DNA of 64,000 nt. Source: Aneurinibacillus sp. REN35. Its GTDB lineage: Bacteria > Bacillota > Bacilli > Aneurinibacillales > Aneurinibacillaceae. Position numbers and translations under genes: made by a program. Positions 1-8,126 of this stretch are shown here, piece by piece; within the stretch, counting starts at the first letter, position 1, and every line of letters begins with the position of its first letter. Under the pieces are notes generated by a model, which searched no databases, was not told the origin of the DNA, and saw nothing but the letters and a program-made list of their open reading frames with translations. The stretch covers positions 248,001 through 312,000 of the forward strand of contig NZ_JBFTXJ020000002.1 in the NCBI RefSeq assembly GCF_041379945.2. The letters run 5' to 3'.

Positions 1-447
1 CTTGTACAGTTCCGTTTAAATTATGCGATCGATATGCGTTATGGCGTCCTGCTTGAGGTTGCGCGTGCAGTGTATGAGCAGAAGCCGATTGATTTACGGA
101 TGGGGCATGCCAACGTGATCTGGCAGGGAGATGCGAATGAATATGCGCTTAGATCCTTACTTATCTGTGACATGCCGCCTCGTGTGCTGAACGTCACCGG
201 ACCTGAAACCGTATCCGTTCGCTGGCTGGCAGAGCAATTCGGTACGCGCTTTGGCGTCGCCCCGCAATTTATTAATCAAGAGGAGACTACAGCGCTTCTA
301 AGTAATGCATCGGAGAGCCACCGTTTGTTCGGATATCCTAAAGTAAGCCTGCGTCAGATGATCGATTGGACGGCAGAGTGGGTACAACTCGGAGGCGAGA
401 CGATTCAGAAGCCGACACACTTCCAGGAAAGGGAGGGAGCTTTTTAA
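1..447 (+). CDS. NAD-dependent epimerase/dehydratase family protein, C-terminal part
   Basis: The frame is open from base 1, so the 5' end and the N-terminal Rossmann glycine motif lie outside the window. About 148 residues are visible. They resemble the C-terminal substrate-binding half of extended SDR (NAD-dependent epimerase/dehydratase) proteins, with the segment VLNVTGPETVSVRWLAEQFG typical of that half, where a cofactor-bound sugar or sugar-like substrate is accommodated. The stop codon overlaps the ATG of the next gene (TAATG), so the two are translationally coupled and probably act in one pathway. The substrate cannot be told from this fragment. Confidence 0.75.
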   Translation, partial: LVQFRLNYAIDMRYGVLLEVARAVYEQKPIDLRMGHANVIWQGDANEYALRSLLICDMPPRVLNVTGPETVSVRWLAEQFGTRFGVAPQFINQEETTALLSNASESHRLFGYPKVSLRQMIDWTAEWVQLGGETIQKPTHFQEREGAF

Positions 448-1529
448 TGAAGAATCACACATTATCTGAAGAACGATACAACCTGCTGCATGAAGGAACG
501 GTCATTCCCGCTCATCCCCTTGCGCTTACACAGGCGCGTACGCTTGATGAGCACAGACAGCGGGCGTTAACCCGTTATTACATGGCGTCGGGAGCAGGGG
601 GGATTGCGGTAGGTGTGCATACGACCCAATTTGAAATACGTGATCCGGAAATTGCGCTGTATGAAACGGTTCTGCGGTTGGCGGCGGAAGAGGTGGAGCG
701 GGCTCGTCTCAATCGTCCATTTCTAAAAGTAGCAGGCATTTGCGGAGCGACGGATCAGGCGGTGCGTGAAGCCGAGCTGGCTGCGAGCCTGGGCTATGAT
801 CTTGGTCTGGTAAGCGTAGGCGGATTATCCGATTTCTCGGAAGAAGAGCTTTTGCGTCATATCGAACGGGTCGCGCAGGTAATTCCGGTTTTCGGCTTCT
901 ATCTTCAACCGTCTGTTGGCGGGCGCATCTTAAGCTTTGCATTTTGGAAGGCATTTGCCGATATTCCCGGTGTAATGGCGATTAAGATGGCGCCGTTCAA
1001 CCGCTACCAGACGCTTGATGTGGTACGGGCGGTCTGCTCGTCTGTACGCTGTGAAGACATTGCCCTGTATACGGGAAATGATGACAATATTATCGTAGAT
1101 CTGCTTACACAGTTCTCCTTTACGATAGATGGCCGGGAAGTAAAAAAACGGATCGTCGGTGGCTTGCTTGGGCATTGGGCGGTATGGACCGAGAAAGCGG
1201 TAGCGCTTTTACAAGAGATTAAGCTTGTGCGAGAGAGCGGCGCCGTTCCGGCCGAACTTTTGACGCGAGCCGTTGAGGTTACAGATGCGAATGCGGCCTT
1301 TTTTGATCCAGGTCATGACTTTGCTGGATGCATTGCGGGCATCCATGAGGTGCTGCGGCGGCAGGGTCTGCTAGCAGGGCGGTGGTGTCTTAATCCGGAT
1401 GAGGATCTATCGGAAGGGCAGATGGAGGAAATCGATCGGGTCTATCGAATGTATCCTCATCTTCATGATGATGCTTTCGTCAAAAGATACCGCGCAAAGT
1501 GGCTGGCGGATTCGCTTCCTTCCGTATAA
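447..1529 (+). CDS. Dihydrodipicolinate synthase (DapA) family protein
   Basis: The 360-residue product looks like a DapA/N-acetylneuraminate lyase family TIM barrel. These are cytoplasmic class I aldolases that form a Schiff base between a lysine and a keto acid. Visible family features are the HTTQFEIRD region after the first strands, the tyrosine in FGFYLQPSVGG, and the strand VMAIKMAPFNRY carrying the candidate Schiff-base lysine. It is longer than housekeeping DapA (about 290 residues) with an extended C-terminus, so a catabolic lyase or dehydratase role is likelier than lysine synthesis. The chosen ATG overlaps the upstream stop and follows a GGGAGGG ribosome binding site; an in-frame upstream extension to 366 overlaps the epimerase gene and is unlikely. 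Confidence 0.75.
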   Translation: MKNHTLSEERYNLLHEGTVIPAHPLALTQARTLDEHRQRALTRYYMASGAGGIAVGVHTTQFEIRDPEIALYETVLRLAAEEVERARLNRPFLKVAGICGATDQAVREAELAASLGYDLGLVSVGGLSDFSEEELLRHIERVAQVIPVFGFYLQPSVGGRILSFAFWKAFADIPGVMAIKMAPFNRYQTLDVVRAVCSSVRCEDIALYTGNDDNIIVDLLTQFSFTIDGREVKKRIVGGLLGHWAVWTEKAVALLQEIKLVRESGAVPAELLTRAVEVTDANAAFFDPGHDFAGCIAGIHEVLRRQGLLAGRWCLNPDEDLSEGQMEEIDRVYRMYPHLHDDAFVKRYRAKWLADSLPSV

Positions 1530-1565
1530 AAAAGGTAGATGTTTATCATCAGGGAGGAAGAGAAT

Positions 1566-2933
1566 ATGCTTATGAAGCTGCCGATTCACATTCATGAAGG
1601 CATTGCGATCGGAGTTATTGGACCGCAGGCAATTGTACACAAAGTAAGGCATACATTAAAAGCCTTTCCATCCTTTGCGCCCTCCTTTCATATATATGAG
1701 AATGAAACACAAGCCCTTGTGCTGGCCGAGAAAGTGATGCAGACAGCCGAAGTGCTGCTTATCTGCGAGTACCATGTATATAGAGTAATGAAAGGCACGA
1801 TGGATTTCGCCATTCCTGTTCACTACATTCCGCTTACAGGCTCAGGGTTATTTAGTGCATTGTTTCGTTTGAAGAAAGCGTATGGTATTCATGCGCTGTC
1901 CATTGACAGCATATCACAATCTTTTGTCGCGCAAGTATTTCAAGAACTGGATGAAGTTCTGCCGCCTGCCACGTATTTTGAAGGTGCGTCGATTGCTGCC
2001 GCGGAAGAAGTGATCCGCTTCCATAAAGAGAATGTTCATAGCGGTGAGAAGACAGCGGTACTGACAGGTATGCATTCCGTAGCTTGTCGCTTAATGGAAG
2101 CTGATATTCCGTATGAATGGGTCATCCCTGCACAGCAGGATATTACAAATGCGTTGGAGCGGGCGCTATTATCAACCGAGACAAGAAGGAAAAAGGAAAC
2201 ACAGATTGTGGTCGGAATTGTGCAGGTGGACGGCTTCGGTCGCGTATCGGAACGGCTTGGGTCTGAGCATGACATTCAACGGCTGAAGCTTGATACGCAC
2301 CGGATGCTGCTTGATTATGTAAAGTGTTTGGACGGCTATTTGACGACGCTCGGTGAGGCGCAGTATTTGTTTTTTACAACGCGCGGTATTTTTGAACGAG
2401 AGACGAGAGGCTACAAAACGATTCCATTACTACAGGATTCCAAGACTTCTTTAGGGGTATCCCTCAGCATGGGAATCGGGTTTGGTAAATCGGCAAATGA
2501 GGCGGGAACGCATGCGCGTCTAGCGCTGCGCCAGGCAGCGGAAGCCGGAGGGAATATTTGCTTTATTGTGCGAGAAGATCGAAGTGTCATCGGTCCGGTG
2601 GAATTCGGCCATCCGATGGTATATGAGCTGTCCATTACAGATCTTGACCTGTTAGATAAAGCAGAGAAGGCGGGCATGACAGCCGCATACATGAGCCGGT
2701 TGATGGCACAGGTAGCCCGGCAGGGGAAGCTTGAATACACGGCGCAGGAACTTGCTTCAATTATAGGCGTAACTTTGCGAAGCACACATAGAATCCTGCT
2801 GCAGTGGCTGGATGCGGAACTGGTGGAGATTGTCGGAGTAGAGAAGATTTCAGCGAAGGGAAGACCACGACAGATTTATCGTCTTTCCTTTATTGCCGAT
2901 CAGCTCGAGGAGAAGTGGATGAACGTAGAATAG
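1566..2933 (+). CDS. Regulator with GGDEF-like middle domain and C-terminal winged helix
   Basis: The 455-residue protein begins with an alpha/beta segment starting IAIGVIGP that resembles sensory or response domains. A central region of roughly residues 200-350 has nucleotidyl-cyclase/GGDEF-like character (IVVGIVQVDGFGRVSERLG, later LSMGIGFGKSANEAGTHARLALRQAAEAGGN). The GGDEF signature is degenerate, so cyclase activity is not expected. The last 80 residues look like a winged helix (ELASIIGVTLRSTHRILLQWL) with a basic wing. It probably regulates the epimerase/DapA-like genes just upstream. The ATG at 1566 is chosen because AGGGAGGAAG lies 6 bases before it; an ATG at 1539 has a poorer site. 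A perfect terminator follows the stop. Confidence 0.6.
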   Translation: MLMKLPIHIHEGIAIGVIGPQAIVHKVRHTLKAFPSFAPSFHIYENETQALVLAEKVMQTAEVLLICEYHVYRVMKGTMDFAIPVHYIPLTGSGLFSALFRLKKAYGIHALSIDSISQSFVAQVFQELDEVLPPATYFEGASIAAAEEVIRFHKENVHSGEKTAVLTGMHSVACRLMEADIPYEWVIPAQQDITNALERALLSTETRRKKETQIVVGIVQVDGFGRVSERLGSEHDIQRLKLDTHRMLLDYVKCLDGYLTTLGEAQYLFFTTRGIFERETRGYKTIPLLQDSKTSLGVSLSMGIGFGKSANEAGTHARLALRQAAEAGGNICFIVREDRSVIGPVEFGHPMVYELSITDLDLLDKAEKAGMTAAYMSRLMAQVARQGKLEYTAQELASIIGVTLRSTHRILLQWLDAELVEIVGVEKISAKGRPRQIYRLSFIADQLEEKWMNVE

Positions 2934-2936
2934 TTA

Positions 2937-2968
2937 CCACCGTTCAATTAGATGAACGGTGGCTTTTT
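2937..2968 (+). terminator. Rho-independent terminator
   Basis: Ten-base arms CCACCGTTCA and TGAACGGTGG are perfectly paired around a 6-base loop and followed by CTTTTT. It ends the plus-strand regulator transcript and overlaps the last codons of the convergent transglycosylase gene. Confidence 0.9.
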
Positions 2969-3751
2969 GCTTATAACAATAGGCTGTTTCAGCGCGTATT
3001 CTTTTTCTTTCTTGGTAATAAAGCCGAGTTCTTCCATTCTATTCAGAACCAACTGCTGCCGCTGCTTAGCCTTTTTCATGTGCTTGACAGGAGAGTAAGA
3101 TTCAGGCGCTTTAGGCAGGGAGGCCAGCAGCGCGGCTTCGCCTAAGCTGATGGTTGCATCTTCTCCGTCCTTGCGTACCGTTTTGCTGAAATAGTATTGG
3201 GATGCTTTTTCAAGACCGTACGTTCCATGACCGAAATAAATCGTATTCAGATACATGCCAAGCAGCTCTTGCTTTGTATATCGTTGTTCTAAATAGACCG
3301 CGATGGCCGCTTCCTTTAGCTTGCGCTCCATTGTTTTATCGTGGGTAAGAAACAAGTTGCGTGCAAGCTGCATTGTGATCGTTCCTGCACCCTGTGCCTT
3401 GCTGTCTGTGGAGAGATTTACCCAGAGAGCACGCCCAATGGAGAGCGGATCGACGCCTGGATGATAGGGAAAGCGGTGATCTTCAATTGCTGTAAATGCC
3501 TGCCATACATAATCAGGCATCTTTTCGACCTCAACATACGTAGCGCTGGGATGTTCAAACGCTGCTAATTTTTCCTTGCGGACCCAGTGTTCTCCGATGG
3601 AACTTATTGTTATCCAACCAATGATGGATACGAGAAGGACGGCTATACAGGCTCGTCCGAATTTTTTAAAAGCGGATGTCTTGTGTTTTTTTCTTGTTTT
3701 TTTTGGCCGCCTCGTATTGGTACGCGCGGCGGGGGATGAATATGAATGCAT
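2948..3751 (-). CDS. Monofunctional peptidoglycan glycosyltransferase (GT51)
   Basis: The 267-residue protein has a basic cytoplasmic N-terminus (RRPKKTRKKHK), one membrane anchor near residues 35-55 and a GT51 domain on the outer face of the membrane. It polymerises lipid II into glycan strands. Conserved GT51 motifs are present: EDHRFPYHPGVD with the catalytic Glu, GAGTITMQLARNLFL, and KLKEAAIAVYLEQRYTKQELLGMYLNTIYFGHGTYGLEKASQYYF. There is no transpeptidase domain; the protein stops just after GT51, the normal size for a monofunctional enzyme, so it does not look like a truncated PBP1. GGAGGA lies 8 bases before the ATG. Confidence 0.9.
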   Translation of the reverse strand: MHSYSSPAARTNTRRPKKTRKKHKTSAFKKFGRACIAVLLVSIIGWITISSIGEHWVRKEKLAAFEHPSATYVEVEKMPDYVWQAFTAIEDHRFPYHPGVDPLSIGRALWVNLSTDSKAQGAGTITMQLARNLFLTHDKTMERKLKEAAIAVYLEQRYTKQELLGMYLNTIYFGHGTYGLEKASQYYFSKTVRKDGEDATISLGEAALLASLPKAPESYSPVKHMKKAKQRQQLVLNRMEELGFITKKEKEYALKQPIVISKKPPFI

Positions 3752-3876
3752 AGTTGTGTCCTCCTTGCTCCTCTATAATATACGTACCAGCACTCATATA
3801 GGTTCCGAGTTCTGTAGAATATATTCTCCTGCATAGGAAAGACACCGCCAGCACGAAATTTGTGACATAAAGAAGC

Positions 3877-3912
3877 ACACCCCCTCCTCCGCGCTTGCGG
3901 GAGAGGGGGTGT
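3877..3912. terminator. GC-rich hairpin between two minus-strand genes
   Basis: Ten-base arms ACACCCCCTC and GAGGGGGTGT pair around a loop that can itself pair further. On the minus strand a short T-rich stretch follows. It probably ends the small zinc-ribbon transcript before the GT51 gene. Confidence 0.6.
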
Positions 3913-3972
3913 ATGTCTTCTCATTCCTATTCTAGCGAAAGACTCTTCGCGTACTTCCTATGTAATAAAGGG

Positions 3973-4173
3973 TTAACTTACCGCTGCCTTCTCCTGCCTG
4001 CTATAGCGGTTATGATGCTGGTGAATGACCGCGGTATTCTCCTCCAGTCGATAGGCAGGAAAAGAAGGGTAGCCAAATTCAATGGTATCACTGCATACTT
4101 CACATATTCCTTTGTTTGCGTTTGTCTGCACTGCGTACGATTGTTTGTAGCATACTGGACATTCCACTTTCAT
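3973..4173 (-). CDS. Small zinc-ribbon-like protein
   Basis: The 66-residue ORF has two CxxC pairs, CPVC at residues 5-8 and CEVC about 16 residues later, as in rubredoxin-like zinc knuckles. GGAGG lies 5 bases before the ATG, which supports translation. The rest (FPAYRLEENTAVIHQHHNRYS) is unfamiliar and histidine-rich. No function can be named; metal binding is inferred from the cysteines. It appears to be a single-gene transcript. Confidence 0.6.
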   Translation of the reverse strand: MKVECPVCYKQSYAVQTNANKGICEVCSDTIEFGYPSFPAYRLEENTAVIHQHHNRYSRQEKAAVS

Positions 4174-4707
4174 AAAAACCTCCGTTTGTATAGATTCTAG
4201 AATTAAAATTTCGTTTCTAATTATCCCATGTAAGACGTATGAATTTTGTCAAACGATAGGAGTCTATTCCGTGGAAGCGCCTTCTATTTTTGTCGAATGT
4301 GTCAAAAATGTGAACGAAAAAATACAGATAAACACGCAGTTCATCTGTAAGCGAATTCTTCCTGTTTATTTTTTCGCAGCCTGATGAAGGCAAATCTTTA
4401 GATAGGCATATACATGGACACAAAGCGTCCAAAGCGTGGAACAGCGAACAGGAATAGTAATAATACCGCTTTTCTCCCGGCTGATAGTGCATTCCTCCTT
4501 GTCAGCAACCTTGCAGACATCCACTCTTATTACATGTAATATGCGTAGGGAAATAGAAATGTTCGTGCTCATAAGCGATCATGCATGATTTGGAAGCATG
4601 AAATTTTTTTGAAAAATTTTATAAATGTTAATAAAATGGAAATAAAATACTGGTATGATAGTTTTATAAGAAAATGGGCGAAATTGAAAAAGAAAGAGGG
4701 AAGTAGG
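4174..4707. other. Intergenic region of 534 bp between divergent genes
   Basis: I find no convincing coding region here: candidate minus-strand ORFs start without ribosome binding sites and have unlikely compositions. It is AT-rich toward the right end. On the minus strand a TTGACA lies near 4240, which could be the -35 of the zinc-ribbon gene, but no well spaced -10 follows. An extended -10 for the plus-strand membrane protein lies near 4655. Confidence 0.5.
4651..4659 (+). promoter_or_regulatory. Extended -10 promoter candidate
   Basis: TGGTATGAT matches an extended -10 (TGnTATGAT) about 50 bases before the ATG of the small membrane protein. No good -35 is present at 17 bases, as is common for extended -10 promoters. 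Confidence 0.4.
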
Positions 4708-4986
4708 ATGCGAGGCGCGATATATGGAATTCAAATGATACTCGCAGGATTCGGATTGATGATAACATATAGCATTGCCCGTTGGCAGGCAAGCGAATTC
4801 TGGGAGCGAAGCGCTTGGCAGCAGCAAGCGTTATGGGAGAGAGGAAGTATGGAGGGAGCTTCGCAGTTGGATGAGCTGCTTTATGTGTCCAAGCATCACC
4901 CCTCCACCATTACTGTACTGCTGTTGTGTTTGTTTTATATGGTATTTTTGATGATGTTATATATAAGGAGAAGACAAAAAACATGA
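4708..4986 (+). CDS. Small two-span membrane protein, unknown
   Basis: The 92-residue protein has hydrophobic segments near residues 4-25 (GIQMILAGFGLMITYSIA) and 67-86 (ITVLLLCLFYMVFLMMLYI), separated by a polar, tryptophan-rich loop, and ends in a basic tail RRRQKT. Both termini are probably cytoplasmic. I do not recognise a family. The ATG at 4708 follows AGAGGGAAGTAGG; the frame is open 41 codons further upstream, but that stretch is AT-rich, lysine-rich and covers the promoter candidate. Confidence 0.5.
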   Translation: MRGAIYGIQMILAGFGLMITYSIARWQASEFWERSAWQQQALWERGSMEGASQLDELLYVSKHHPSTITVLLLCLFYMVFLMMLYIRRRQKT

Positions 4987-5085
4987 TGGGAAAGGGAGGC
5001 GAATCCGTGGAGGCGTCTCTTTTTTTTTCGGTAGGGAATACTACCTGCATTAAGAAGCGTGAGTGACATGGGAGGATGAGCAGCG

Positions 5086-6072
5086 ATGAACATGGACGAA
5101 CGAAAAGCGTTTCAGACAAAAAATATATGTGCAGGACATTTGGAACGATGGGTGAGGGAGCATCGCAAATATACGAGGGAGGGGGCGTGTGCAGCGTATA
5201 TTCCGCTTCTTAAAGAGGCGAATCCGACAGCGCTCGGTGTCTGTATTATGGGGTATGACGGAGAGGTAATTACGGGCGGCGAAGCGCATGATACCTTTAC
5301 CATGCAGAGTGTTGCTAAGGTTATTAGCTTCATTACGGCGTGTATGACAAGAGGACTGCCCTATGTGCTTGATCATGTCGATGTAGAGCCTACGGGAGAT
5401 CCATACAATTCCATTATGCGCCTTGAATTAAAAAAGCCCGCCCGGCCATTCAATCCGATGATTAATGCGGGTGCGATTGTGGTGGCGTCCCTTTTGCCTG
5501 GTGACACCCGTGAGGAGAAGTTTGCGGGGCTACTTGACATGATGGAGCGCCTGCTTGACCGGCGACCGACAGTGAATGAAGCTGTGTTCGCTTCAGAAAA
5601 AGAAACCGCACACTATAATTTTGCGCTCGCCCATTTCTTGAAAGCGGAAGGCTATCTTGCCTGCGGGGTTGACAGTGCGATTGATGTCTATCTGCGCCAG
5701 TGCGCTATCGAGGTTACGACAGAGGATCTGGCGAAGATCGGTCTTGTGCTTGCCTGTGATGGATATAATCCGCTGCATAAAAAGCAGCTTTTGCCTGCTG
5801 ATCTGGCACGGCTGACCAAAGCTGTCATGCTGACGTGCGGCATGTACAATGCGTCAGGGAAGTTTGCGGCATTCGTGGGAGCGCCGTCAAAAAGCGGTGT
5901 GTCAGGCGGTATCATGACTGCGGTGCCTGCAAGGCAGCATAAGGTAACACCGTTTCACAACGGCTGCGGCATCGGGGTGTACGGACCCGCCATTGATGAA
6001 GCCGGCAACAGCGCGGCAGGTGTAAAGCTATTGCAGCACATAGCAGAGGAATGGGAGCTGAGCGTTTTCTAG
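5086..6072 (+). CDS. glsA: Glutaminase A
   Basis: The 328-residue cytoplasmic enzyme hydrolyses L-glutamine to glutamate and ammonia and belongs to the serine-dependent beta-lactamase-like glutaminase family. The catalytic Ser-x-x-Lys is SVAK at residues 75-78 in HDTFTMQSVAKVISF. Other family blocks are EPTGDPYNSI, RPFNPMINAGAI and GKFAAFVGAPSKSGVSGGI. Length fits the family (about 310-330). The Shine-Dalgarno GGGAGGATG precedes the ATG. It stands alone; its stop overlaps the end of a small minus-strand ORF by 4 bases. Confidence 0.95.
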   Translation: MNMDERKAFQTKNICAGHLERWVREHRKYTREGACAAYIPLLKEANPTALGVCIMGYDGEVITGGEAHDTFTMQSVAKVISFITACMTRGLPYVLDHVDVEPTGDPYNSIMRLELKKPARPFNPMINAGAIVVASLLPGDTREEKFAGLLDMMERLLDRRPTVNEAVFASEKETAHYNFALAHFLKAEGYLACGVDSAIDVYLRQCAIEVTTEDLAKIGLVLACDGYNPLHKKQLLPADLARLTKAVMLTCGMYNASGKFAAFVGAPSKSGVSGGIMTAVPARQHKVTPFHNGCGIGVYGPAIDEAGNSAAGVKLLQHIAEEWELSVF

Positions 6073-6293
6073 AAAAAAGATAAACTGCTGCTGGTCTGGG
6101 TGCATGTGTCCTCTTGGTCCATATACAATTCAGGATCTAAAAGAGAGATTGCGCGAATGACTGCATCCGGTTGTGTACTGTGAATGTGCCACGTTGCTTC
6201 TTCAAATGTACGGGCCGGAATCGTACGGTAATATACAACGCCATATACCGGACATTCATATTCTATGCTGTAGACGTGCTCTATTCTCTCCAT
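6069..6293 (-). CDS. Small hypothetical protein
   Basis: A 74-residue ORF convergent with glsA. It has protein-like composition (SIEYECPVYGVVYYRTIPARTFEEATWHIHSTQPDA), no membrane segment and one cysteine. The upstream GGGGGG is a poor ribosome binding site at a long spacing. I do not recognise it, and it could be a chance ORF. Confidence 0.4.
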   Translation of the reverse strand: MERIEHVYSIEYECPVYGVVYYRTIPARTFEEATWHIHSTQPDAVIRAISLLDPELYMDQEDTCTQTSSSLSFF

Positions 6294-6513
6294 TGCTTTG
6301 GCTGCCCCCCGTGTAATGTAATAAAGATTGTTAAAAGTGCCGTACTACTCTACATACCCAGCACAAGGAGAAAGAAATCACTTGAGAAGCAAATTGTTTT
6401 ATTGCTAACATTTTTTTCTTTTTTTACAATTAAAGCATAAGCTATACAGTCTTAGTATGACCCAATAGGATGGAACGCGATACAGGCAGGAGGACTGGAT
6501 AAGGAGCGTGAAT

Positions 6514-7434
6514 ATGAGCAAGAGACGGCCGGTATATGTGGAAGCAGCGATACAGACAGACGTCAATACGTTGTGGGAGTATACACAAAACCCGCATAAG
6601 CATGAGAGATGGGATCTGCGTTTTTCGCAGATTACGTATCTCCCGAAGGAAGAAGAGACAAAGCCTCAGCGTTTTTTGTACCGGACTCATATCGGATTCG
6701 GTCTCTCTATTATCGGTGAAGGGGAGAGTATTGGCTCCCATACGAATGAGGCCGGAGAGCGCACATCGTCTCTTAGGTTTTGGACCGGGCATCCGCTCTC
6801 GCTGATCCGTGAAGGCAGCGGGTATTGGAAGTACAGCCCACATGAGAGCGGTGTGCGCTTTGTGACGCAATATGACTATCGTACCCGCTTCGGCTGGTGT
6901 GGGCGCTGGCTGGACGCAGTTGCTTTTCGCCCATTGATCGGATGGGCAACCGCTTGGAGCTTCGATTGCCTGCGTCTGTGGCTGGAGAAGGGCATTGCCC
7001 CCGAAATTTCCTTTAGCCGCAGTGCGGTTCAGTGGATCAGTATCTGGACGCTTGCGTTGGTGTGGATCTATCAAGGATTGGTTCCAAAGGTAATATACCG
7101 AGATGCTGGTGAATTGGCGCTGCTTCATGGACTGGGCATTTCCCCCGATTCTGTTGGGCCGATTGTGCTGATAGGCGCAGGCATATTGGAGATCGTATTC
7201 GGCATTAGTACACTCTTATTCTGGAGACAACGTGTGTGGTTTCTTCTGACTATTATTTTGCTGCTCGGTCTTGGGACAGGTGCATTTTTGGGTGATGCAG
7301 CTGTTTTTACAGCACCGTTCAATCCAGTTAGTTTAAATGTACTTATGATGTCATTGTCACTCATCGCTTTGATCAATCGGCATCATCTTCCGGATGCGAA
7401 GCGGTGTATCCGAGAAAGAAAACGGGTGGGATGA
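6514..7434 (+). CDS. yndG: SRPBCC/DoxX-like membrane protein, YndG-like
   Basis: The 306-residue protein combines an N-terminal SRPBCC-type hydrophobic-ligand cup (about residues 1-150, with VEAAIQTDVNTLWEYTQNPHKHERWD) and a C-terminal DoxX-like region with about four membrane segments (residues 175-290). The order SRPBCC/DoxX, DUF4166, large membrane protein matches the B. subtilis yndG-yndH-yndJ operon, and the genes overlap by 4 bases each. ATG 6514 is chosen because AAGGAG lies 7 bases upstream; the GTG at 6508 is too close to it. Molecular function is unknown. Confidence 0.75.
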   Translation: MSKRRPVYVEAAIQTDVNTLWEYTQNPHKHERWDLRFSQITYLPKEEETKPQRFLYRTHIGFGLSIIGEGESIGSHTNEAGERTSSLRFWTGHPLSLIREGSGYWKYSPHESGVRFVTQYDYRTRFGWCGRWLDAVAFRPLIGWATAWSFDCLRLWLEKGIAPEISFSRSAVQWISIWTLALVWIYQGLVPKVIYRDAGELALLHGLGISPDSVGPIVLIGAGILEIVFGISTLLFWRQRVWFLLTIILLLGLGTGAFLGDAAVFTAPFNPVSLNVLMMSLSLIALINRHHLPDAKRCIRERKRVG

Positions 7435-8126
7435 GCATGAAGTCGATCTATCAGCTAGCCTTAGGGGAGCGATATGAGCGCCTGCATCCTAAGCTGCAGG
7501 AGAAATTTGGATTGACGAGTACCTGTGGAAGAGCTGCGATCTCACACGGTACAATGGAAGAAATTCGCGGGGGTTGGGCGTTTTTGCGTCCGCTTTTTTA
7601 CTTGGGAACGAAGAGACGGATGGTGTTTCCAGAGAGGGGGCGGCATATACCGTTTCGGTTGGAGAACTATGCCTATCGTGATTCTTATGCAAGGGAATGT
7701 GTCATTTGGGCGCGTGCCTTTCAGTTTCCAACACGTACGCGTCATTTTGATGCGGTAATGGTCTACAATAGGCAAAAAAAGAGCATTGTTGATTATTTCG
7801 GTTCACATCAAGATTTTGTATCGGATTTAGAGTTAAACATACTTGAGGATGGCGGAATTCGCATAGTATCGACCGGGCAATGGATGCTTATCGGTCAGAC
7901 GTCTGTCCGGCTTCCTGCATGGCTTAGAGCAGATGCGGATGTGACGGAGCGCTATCATGAAGATGCTGATATGTTTTCCATCCATGTTCGGGTGCGTAAT
8001 CCGCTCATTGGAACTTTATTTGAGTACATAGGCCGCTTCCGCACATCCTATATTGATATATCGCCAGGCGAGGTGCCGGGTCGTGTGAAACCGGTGAAAG
8101 AGCGCAGTCTAGAAGGAGAGATATGA
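7431..8126 (+). CDS. yndH: DUF4166 domain protein, YndH-like
   Basis: The 231-residue protein is soluble in appearance and matches DUF4166 proteins in its arrangement: YERLHPKLQEKFG near the N-terminus, GTKRRMVFPE, then a beta-rich body (FDAVMVYNRQKKSIVDYFGSHQDFVSDLELNI) ending RFRTSYIDISPGEVPGRVKP. The ATG overlaps the preceding stop (ATGA); a second in-frame ATG at 7437 is also possible. Its position between yndG-like and yndJ-like genes supports the assignment. The function is unknown. Confidence 0.75.
   Translation: MSMKSIYQLALGERYERLHPKLQEKFGLTSTCGRAAISHGTMEEIRGGWAFLRPLFYLGTKRRMVFPERGRHIPFRLENYAYRDSYARECVIWARAFQFPTRTRHFDAVMVYNRQKKSIVDYFGSHQDFVSDLELNILEDGGIRIVSTGQWMLIGQTSVRLPAWLRADADVTERYHEDADMFSIHVRVRNPLIGTLFEYIGRFRTSYIDISPGEVPGRVKPVKERSLEGEI

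Noticed and set aside
6442-7128. 228-codon minus-strand ORF opposite yndG
   Set aside because: It is antisense to a recognised gene, lacks a ribosome binding site and has proline- and arginine-rich, non-protein-like composition.
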